Shown: positions 7,999 to 12,035 of the stretch, in pieces
Layout: each line of letters begins with the position of its first letter
How positions within the stretch are numbered: the stretch's first letter is position 1
DNA from: SIAJ01 sp036266155
GTDB taxonomy: Bacteria > Planctomycetota > Planctomycetia > Gemmatales > Gemmataceae
Direction of reading: 5' to 3'
DNA: 12,035 bases
Assembly (NCBI GenBank): GCA_036266155.1
Contig: DATANR010000409.1
Location: 1-12,035, forward strand
Position numbers and translations under genes: made by a program
The notes under the pieces: generated by a model
The model's database searches: none
The model's input: the letters and a program-made list of their open reading frames with translations, nothing else
Told to the model about the DNA's origin: nothing

Positions 7999-8015
7999 TC
8001 GGCACGCGGCTTGCA
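7999..8015 (+). promoter_or_regulatory. Sigma-54 (-24/-12) promoter
   Basis: GGCACG (8001-8006), four bases, then TTGCA (8011-8015) reproduces the sigma-54 consensus TGGCACG-N4-TTGCW with one mismatch (C for the first T). The invariant GG and GC are exactly ten bases apart. Transcription would begin near 8026, giving a leader of about 57 bases to the ATG at 8083. A gene for a sigma-54 activator lies just beyond the target gene. No clear activator-binding repeat was found upstream, where any such site would fall in the 3' end of the HEAT gene. Confidence 0.7.
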
Positions 8016-8072
8016 ACCTTTCTCCTACCGGATGTCGAATCCGGCCGCGACGCCCGTCGCGGAATCTCTTTT

Positions 8073-8077
8073 GGAGG
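8073..8077 (+). promoter_or_regulatory. Strong ribosome binding site GGAGG
   Basis: GGAGG five bases upstream of the ATG at 8083 is the best Shine-Dalgarno sequence in the window. It decides the start of the small LEA-like gene against the in-frame TTG at 8011, which would overlap the sigma-54 promoter. Confidence 0.8.
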
Positions 8078-8082
8078 ATGTA

Positions 8083-8310
8083 ATGAGCGTCAAAGAAAAA
8101 CTTCAGGAGGCCGGCCACTCCATTTCCGAGGCCGCGACCAAGGCGGGACACAAGGTGGCCGAGGGCGCCGAAAAGGCCGGCGACTGGGTGAAGGAAAAGC
8201 TGCACCACGCCGGCAACAAGGCCGACGAAGCGGCACAGAAGGCCAGCGACAAAGCCGAAGAGGCGAAGGACAAGAGTTGTGAGACCAACAGCGGTTGTGG
8301 CTGTTCCTGA
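8083..8310 (+). CDS. Small LEA-like amphipathic protein with cysteine-rich tail
   Basis: A 75-residue, highly charged protein dominated by Ala, Lys and Glu. Residues 4-64 read as one long amphipathic helix with LEA group 3-like 11-residue periodicity (A.KAGHKVAEGAEKAG, then NKADEAAQKASDKAEEAK). The C-terminus (SCETNSGCGCS) holds three cysteines (66, 72, 74), which could bind a metal or form disulphides. There is no signal peptide and no membrane segment. LEA-like proteins are generally stress proteins that protect membranes or proteins, and that role here is inference from composition. The gene has its own sigma-54 promoter and a strong ribosome binding site, and it is followed by a long hairpin. 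The low-complexity composition means similarity searches may give weak hits. I do not recognise a named family. Confidence 0.8.
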   Translation: MSVKEKLQEAGHSISEAATKAGHKVAEGAEKAGDWVKEKLHHAGNKADEAAQKASDKAEEAKDKSCETNSGCGCS

Positions 8311-8323
8311 TTTGATTTGAATC

Positions 8324-8381
8324 GTGTCACATCAAGACGCCAAGAGGAAGAAATCTCCCTCTTGGCGTCTTGGCGTGACAC
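8324..8381. terminator. Long hairpin between convergent genes, probable bidirectional terminator
   Basis: A perfect 14-bp stem (8334-8347 with 8358-8371, loop of ten bases) is extended outward by one C-G pair, one wobble and one mismatch, then by seven more pairs (GTGTCAC 8324-8330 with GTGACAC 8375-8381). It lies between the stop codons of the LEA-like gene and the sigma-54 activator, where a shared terminator is expected. No U-tract follows on either strand. The right arm also contains an 8-base tandem repeat (CTTGGCGT twice, 8361-8376), so it may instead be a dispersed palindromic repeat. Confidence 0.6.
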
Positions 8382-8436
8382 GGCGGCACGGCCGTGATTG
8401 GAACTGAGCCGTAGTCTTGGCGAGTCGCGCCCTCGA

Positions 8437-10353
8437 CTAGCCGTCCTTCCGCAAGTCGTACGCCTTGATCTTGCGGTCGAGCGTCGAGCGTTCGATCTGC
8501 AGGATCTCCGCGGCCCGGCTCTTGTTCCAGTCGGTGTGCTTGAGCGTCTCGCGGATGTGGCGCTTCTCGACTTCTTCGAGCGATTGCACCTTGTAAACCG
8601 GCGGATAGACACCCGAGCCCGCGGGGTCGAAGCTCGTCAGCCACAGGTCGCCGGCGTCGAGGTACGCCTTGTCATTGAGCGCTACCGCACGTTCGATCAC
8701 GTTGCGCAACTCGCGCACGTTGCCCGGCCAGTGATAGCCCTTGAGCTTGTCGGTCGCGTCCGGCGTCAGGCCCTTGAAACGCCGACCCGTCTCGCGGGCG
8801 AACTTCTTGAGGAAGTGATCGGCCAGCGCCGGCACGTCGTCGAGCCGGTCACGCAACGGCGGCACCTTGATCTCGACGACTTGTAGACGATAAAAGAGGT
8901 CCTTGCGAAACGTCCCGTCGCGGACGGCCTGTTCGAGCGGCCGATTCGTCGCCGCCACCACGCGCACGTCGACTTGAATGCGATTGTTGCCGCCGAGCCG
9001 TTCGAACGGATGCCCTTCGAGGACGCGCAGGAATTTGGACTGCGTGCTGGCCGGCATCTCGCCGATCTCGTCGAGGAAGATCGTGCCGCGGTCGGCCGCC
9101 TCGAACTTGCCCATCATCTTTTCGGTCGCACCGGTGAAGGCGCCGCGTTCGTGGCCGAAGAGTTCGCTTTCGAGCAACGACTCGGTGATCGCCGCGCAGT
9201 TCAGCGTGATGAACGGCCCGTCTTTCCGCGGGCTCGTGTTGTGAATCGCACGGGCGACCAACTCCTTGCCAGACCCACTTTCGCCGCGGATCAGCACCGT
9301 GGCCGACGTTCCGGCCACCCGGCTGATCTGGCCTTCGATGTGCTTGAGCGCGGCACTTTCGCCGACCAGCTCGCTTTCGAGCCGCAAGACCGCTTGCAGC
9401 GCGCGATTCGTATTCGACAGCACGTCTTGCCGGCGAAGCTGCGACCAGGCGCCCGCCATCTGTTGCGCGACTGCCAGCGTGTACTCCAGGTCGTCTTCGT
9501 CAAACTGCTTTGGACTGGCCGCGTACAAGTGGATCAGCCCGAGCACCGCGTCGCCTTCGAGGACCGGCACGCAGATCAGGCTGACCGCTTTCAACTCGAC
9601 GATGCTGTCGCGCTTGGCGAATTTCGGGCTCTGCTGCAAATTGTCGGCCAGCACGGCCTCGCGCGTGTCGAGAACCGTGGTGCTGACCAGTTGCGACGCC
9701 TTGTGATAGGTCGACGGCTTGCCGTCGCGGCTCTTGTGCGCCACGAGTTCCAGGTCGCGCGGAAGGACGGCCATCACGGCGCCGTAATCGGCCTCGAAGC
9801 CCTCGAACAGCCCCGCGAGCACGGCATTGGCCAGGTCCTCGATCGATCGTGCCGCCCCCATGTCGAGGGCGAGGCGATACAGAGCAGCTAGGGCGCGATC
9901 CGGGCCCGCGACTTTGACCGTCCTGCCGTCGACCGTGTCGTCGTTGTTGCCGGGCAGAAAGCGCGTCTTGGTCGTCCGCTTGGTGATGCGGATCGCTTCT
10001 TCGAGGGCCCGTGCCGGCGCCTCCGGGATGCCCGGCAGATCGGCCAAATCGTCGACGAAGCGAAAGCGCGAGTTGCCCATCTGCAAGCGGTCGCCGCTTT
10101 TGAGCGCCTGCTCGCCGCGAATGACCTTGCCATTGACCTTGGTCCCGTTCGTCGAGCCGAGATCGCGGGCGTACCAGTCGCCTTCCGCAAACGCCAACTC
10201 GGCATGATCGCGCGACGACAGATCGTCGGCGAGGACGATGCGATTCTTGGGGGACCGGCCGATCCCGAATGTCACCCCGCGCTGGAGCGGGTAGACGTCG
10301 CCAAACCCGTCGTCGAGTTCGGCGATGAAATACGCGGTGGACGGAGCGGCCAT
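8437..10353 (-). CDS. FHA-GAF-AAA+ sigma-54-dependent transcriptional activator
   Basis: A 638-residue enhancer-binding protein that remodels sigma-54 RNA polymerase. Residues about 22-98 are an FHA domain (phosphothreonine-peptide binding), with FGIGRSP, SSRDH and GSTNGT in order. Residues about 145-305 look like a GAF sensor. The AAA+ core at about 328-560 has Walker A GESGSGKE (357-364), the sigma-54-contacting GAFTGA loop (404-409), Walker B TIFLDEI (424-430) and GYHWPGNVREL (539-549). The C-terminal Fis-type helix-turn-helix is about 605-632 (NKSRAAEILQIERSTL). All elements needed for activation are present. There is no receiver domain, so the input is probably Ser/Thr-kinase phosphorylation read by FHA plus a GAF ligand. 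The start ATG has only a weak GGGG ribosome site. The sigma-54 promoter of the neighbouring small gene is a natural candidate target, though this is inference. Confidence 0.95.
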   Translation of the reverse strand: MAAPSTAYFIAELDDGFGDVYPLQRGVTFGIGRSPKNRIVLADDLSSRDHAELAFAEGDWYARDLGSTNGTKVNGKVIRGEQALKSGDRLQMGNSRFRFVDDLADLPGIPEAPARALEEAIRITKRTTKTRFLPGNNDDTVDGRTVKVAGPDRALAALYRLALDMGAARSIEDLANAVLAGLFEGFEADYGAVMAVLPRDLELVAHKSRDGKPSTYHKASQLVSTTVLDTREAVLADNLQQSPKFAKRDSIVELKAVSLICVPVLEGDAVLGLIHLYAASPKQFDEDDLEYTLAVAQQMAGAWSQLRRQDVLSNTNRALQAVLRLESELVGESAALKHIEGQISRVAGTSATVLIRGESGSGKELVARAIHNTSPRKDGPFITLNCAAITESLLESELFGHERGAFTGATEKMMGKFEAADRGTIFLDEIGEMPASTQSKFLRVLEGHPFERLGGNNRIQVDVRVVAATNRPLEQAVRDGTFRKDLFYRLQVVEIKVPPLRDRLDDVPALADHFLKKFARETGRRFKGLTPDATDKLKGYHWPGNVRELRNVIERAVALNDKAYLDAGDLWLTSFDPAGSGVYPPVYKVQSLEEVEKRHIRETLKHTDWNKSRAAEILQIERSTLDRKIKAYDLRKDG

Positions 10354-10395
10354 GCGGGCCCCGGTTCGGGACGATTGAGTCGGCGAGTACCCTTC

Positions 10396-10424
10396 AGGAT
10401 ACCGGTTTCAGGGGGTCTGATCAA
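10396..10424 (-). promoter_or_regulatory. Possible sigma-70 promoter for the sigma-54 activator gene
   Basis: Read on the minus strand, TTGATC (10424-10419), an exact 17-base spacer and TATCCT (10401-10396) lie about 43 bases upstream of the start codon. Each box matches four of six consensus bases. It suggests the activator can be transcribed independently of the esterase gene upstream. Confidence 0.4.
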
Positions 10425-10451
10425 ATGGCGGCGCTACGCCGCAAGCGGCGG
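10424..10451. repeat. REP-like GC-rich palindrome between the esterase and activator genes
   Basis: GCGGCG, a three-base loop and CGCCGC (about 10428-10442), followed by a further GCGGCGGG, form a short stable hairpin right after the stop codon of the esterase gene. On the minus strand the core GCGGCGTAGCGCCGCC resembles the palindrome downstream of the glycosyltransferase. It could stop or dampen read-through from the esterase into the activator. Confidence 0.4.
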
Positions 10452-10453
10452 GT

Positions 10454-11383
10454 CTATTTCAAGAACCCCTGGTCGCGGAGCCACGTGGCGCAGGTTTGCG
10501 TCCATTTAGCACACGGTCGGTCGCTCGGCCGCACGGCAAAATCATGTGCACAGTTCGCGTATACATGTAATTCGGCGGACACGCCCGCCTTTTTCAATTC
10601 CCGATACAAGACCACGCTGTGGGCCGGGTCGCTGATAAGGTCGGCCCCGCCGTGCACCAGAAACATCGGCGGCGTCGTCTTGGCAACGTGCAGGCCCGGC
10701 GCGAGTTCATCCTTGTCGGCGGTCTTCAAGTACCCGGAATAAGCCGCGATGCCGAAATCAGGCCGGCAACTTACCTTGTCGATGTCGTCAATCGCCTCGT
10801 ACGTCCGCTTCTCAAAGCCGGTGGCCGTCGCAACGACCAGATGCCCGCCGGCCGAGAAGCCGACCATGCCGATGCGGTCCGCGGCGATGCCCCATTCCTT
10901 GGCTCGACTACGCACGAGACTGACGGCCCGCTGCGCATCCTGAAGTGGTCGCCGGGCCGGCTCGCCCTTCACCTCATCCGGCCGCCGTGGCACGCGATAC
11001 TTCAAGATGATGCCCGTGACGCCGATTGAATTGAGCCACGCGGCCACCTCTTCACCTTCGAGTTCCCAGAACAGATTCCAGTACCCGCCGCCGGGGCAGA
11101 TGATCATCGCGGTCCCGGTGTCCTTGTCCTTCGCGGGTCGACAAATGGTGATCGTCGGCTTCGTAACATTGGTCACCATCCGCGTCGGCTCCGTGACCTC
11201 GACCTGCTTGCGATCGAGCTTGGGCGACATGCGGACGTACTCGGCCCCGATGGTCCCCGGCTCCTCCGGGGCCTTGCCGGGCCAGAGATCAACGACGAGG
11301 GGCTTGTCGGCGGCGCGGAGAGACGTTGGTAGCGTCAGACAGGCGAGGGCGAGAAAGCGAACGAATATGGATGACATCGTCAT
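10454..11383 (-). CDS. Secreted alpha/beta hydrolase, BD-FAE/acetyl esterase-like
   Basis: A 309-residue exported hydrolase. The N-terminus (MTMSSIFVRFLALACLTLPTSLRA, then ADKP) is a standard Sec signal peptide with an Ala-x-Ala-like cleavage site. The mature part has the alpha/beta hydrolase pattern: CPGGGYW as the oxyanion-hole loop, GFSAGG as the nucleophile elbow with Ser, HGGADLISDP with the acid, and CAHDF with the catalytic His near the C-terminus. This resembles esterases that remove acetyl or feruloyl groups from plant or algal polysaccharides, which would suit a planctomycete, but the substrate is not shown. The frame is open to 11476. The ATG at 11383 was chosen because it leads directly into the signal peptide and has GAGAGG upstream. 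The ATG at 11377 is also possible. The gene is divergent from the TIR gene and lies 100 bases upstream of the activator. Confidence 0.85.
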   Translation of the reverse strand: MTMSSIFVRFLALACLTLPTSLRAADKPLVVDLWPGKAPEEPGTIGAEYVRMSPKLDRKQVEVTEPTRMVTNVTKPTITICRPAKDKDTGTAMIICPGGGYWNLFWELEGEEVAAWLNSIGVTGIILKYRVPRRPDEVKGEPARRPLQDAQRAVSLVRSRAKEWGIAADRIGMVGFSAGGHLVVATATGFEKRTYEAIDDIDKVSCRPDFGIAAYSGYLKTADKDELAPGLHVAKTTPPMFLVHGGADLISDPAHSVVLYRELKKAGVSAELHVYANCAHDFAVRPSDRPCAKWTQTCATWLRDQGFLK

Positions 11384-11501
11384 TGCGGTGGTGTCCTCTC
11401 TCATCGCGATGGCGCCGGAAATCGGCCATTCGCACCGTTGCCTATAAGCTATCCGCGGAAGAACAATCTCCGCCAAATCGCATCACGAAGCGGGAATCGC
11501 C

Positions 11502-12035
11502 ATGCCCAAACGCTTCCGCATTGCCTTTTCGTTCGCCGGTGAGAAACGAGCGTTTGTCGAGAAGGTAGCGCATCTGTTGCCACCGCTCTATCACAAGACG
11601 GCTATTCTTTATGACAAGTTCCACGAGGCCGAATTTGCACGTCGTGATTTGGGCATGTATTTGCCCGAACTTTATCACGACCAGTCAGACCTCGTCGTGG
11701 TCGTGATTTGCAAAAACTACCAGAAAAAAGAATGGTGTGGGCTTGAGTGGCAGGCGATTCACGCGCTGCTTAAAGGTCGCAAGGACGAGGACGTGATGCT
11801 GTGCCGATTCGATCGCGCGTCACTTCGCGGCCTCTTTGACGGGGCCGGCGTTTGCGAACTCGATGATCACACGCCGCACACAACTGTTGAACTCATTTTG
11901 CAACGGCTTGCGAGGAACGAAAACAAGCCCGTCGACTACTACTTCTACTGTCTAGCTACCGTCGCTGTTCGTTCTTCAATGGTGGTATGGCGTTACGCGC
12001 GCGATGGTGATAGTACCGCGCCAGCTCGTTGCGCC
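11502..12035 (+). CDS. TIR-domain protein (partial, runs off the window)
   Basis: An open frame of 178 codons with no stop before the edge. Residues 4-138 are a bacterial TIR domain: RIAFSFAGEKRAFVEKV (strand A and helix A), YDKFHEAEFARRDLG (37-51, BB-loop region), LVVVVICKNY (64-73), then W78-CGL-E82, which matches the WxxxE motif holding the catalytic glutamate of NAD-cleaving TIRs. Residues 141-178 are not recognised and begin a linker or second domain. The ATG at 11502 has a GGGA about six bases upstream. The gene is distinctly AT-richer than its neighbours (45-50% GC in its middle), which suggests recent transfer. TIR proteins of this kind are often defence effectors that deplete NAD, alone or fused to STAND or other sensor modules. 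The partner or fusion cannot be seen here. The 118-base gap to the divergent esterase holds no convincing promoter, only a TATAAG at 11443-11448 without a -35 box. Confidence 0.82.
   Translation, partial: MPKRFRIAFSFAGEKRAFVEKVAHLLPPLYHKTAILYDKFHEAEFARRDLGMYLPELYHDQSDLVVVVICKNYQKKEWCGLEWQAIHALLKGRKDEDVMLCRFDRASLRGLFDGAGVCELDDHTPHTTVELILQRLARNENKPVDYYFYCLATVAVRSSMVVWRYARDGDSTAPARCA

Noticed and set aside
8011..8082. Upstream extension of the LEA-like gene to a TTG
   Set aside because: The extension overlaps the sigma-54 promoter and has no ribosome site, whereas the ATG at 8083 has GGAGG five bases upstream.
6556..8208. Minus-strand open frame of 550 codons opposite the HEAT-repeat gene
   Set aside because: Its product is Arg- and Leu-rich with no recognisable domain. 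It is the antisense shadow of a strongly GC-biased repeat gene that has a clear signal peptide and domain structure.
8974..9891. Plus-strand open frame of 305 codons inside the sigma-54 activator region
   Set aside because: It is antisense to the GAF and AAA+ coding region and its composition is that of a GC-rich shadow frame.

Overview
The window looks like a chromosomal stretch of a GC-rich planctomycete. The clearest sign is a DUF1559 protein with a type IV prepilin-like N-terminus, a family expanded in Planctomycetes. A DapL-type aminotransferase, a long HEAT-repeat lipoprotein and an FHA-linked sigma-54 activator fit the same picture. Most genes are strongly GC-biased. The last gene, at the right edge, is visibly AT-richer.

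Layout from left to right. (1) On the minus strand, a CapK/PaaK-type adenylate-forming enzyme (1131-2501) lies upstream of a family 2 glycosyltransferase (46-954). The pair suggests surface polysaccharide or glycoconjugate synthesis. The gap between them holds a perfect 30-bp inverted repeat. (2) A divergent intergenic region (2502-2675) leads into the DUF1559 protein (2676-3560, plus strand). (3) A plus-strand run follows: a DapL-like aminotransferase (3691-4959), then 2 bases later a small SAM-dependent methyltransferase of the phospholipid N-methyltransferase type (4962-5552), then a HEAT-repeat lipoprotein (5602-7968). (4) A 75-residue LEA-like protein with a cysteine-rich tail (8083-8310) is preceded by a near-consensus sigma-54 (-24/-12) promoter. 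(5) Converging on it from the minus strand is a sigma-54 activator with FHA, GAF, AAA+ and Fis-type HTH domains (8437-10353). A long imperfect hairpin sits between the two stop codons. (6) Upstream of the activator, also on the minus strand, is a secreted alpha/beta hydrolase of the esterase type (10454-11383). (7) Divergent from it, and running off the right edge, is a TIR-domain protein (11502 onward) with the WxxxE motif of NAD-cleaving TIRs.

The most interesting part is regions 4 and 5: a sigma-54 promoter in front of a tiny stress-type protein, next to a sigma-54 activator whose sensory end is an FHA domain instead of a response-regulator receiver. This suggests Ser/Thr-kinase-controlled, sigma-54-driven expression, but only the promoter, the domains and the adjacency are visible in the sequence. 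The TIR gene may open a defence locus that lies mostly outside the window. No tRNA, rRNA, CRISPR array, transposase or integrase was seen.
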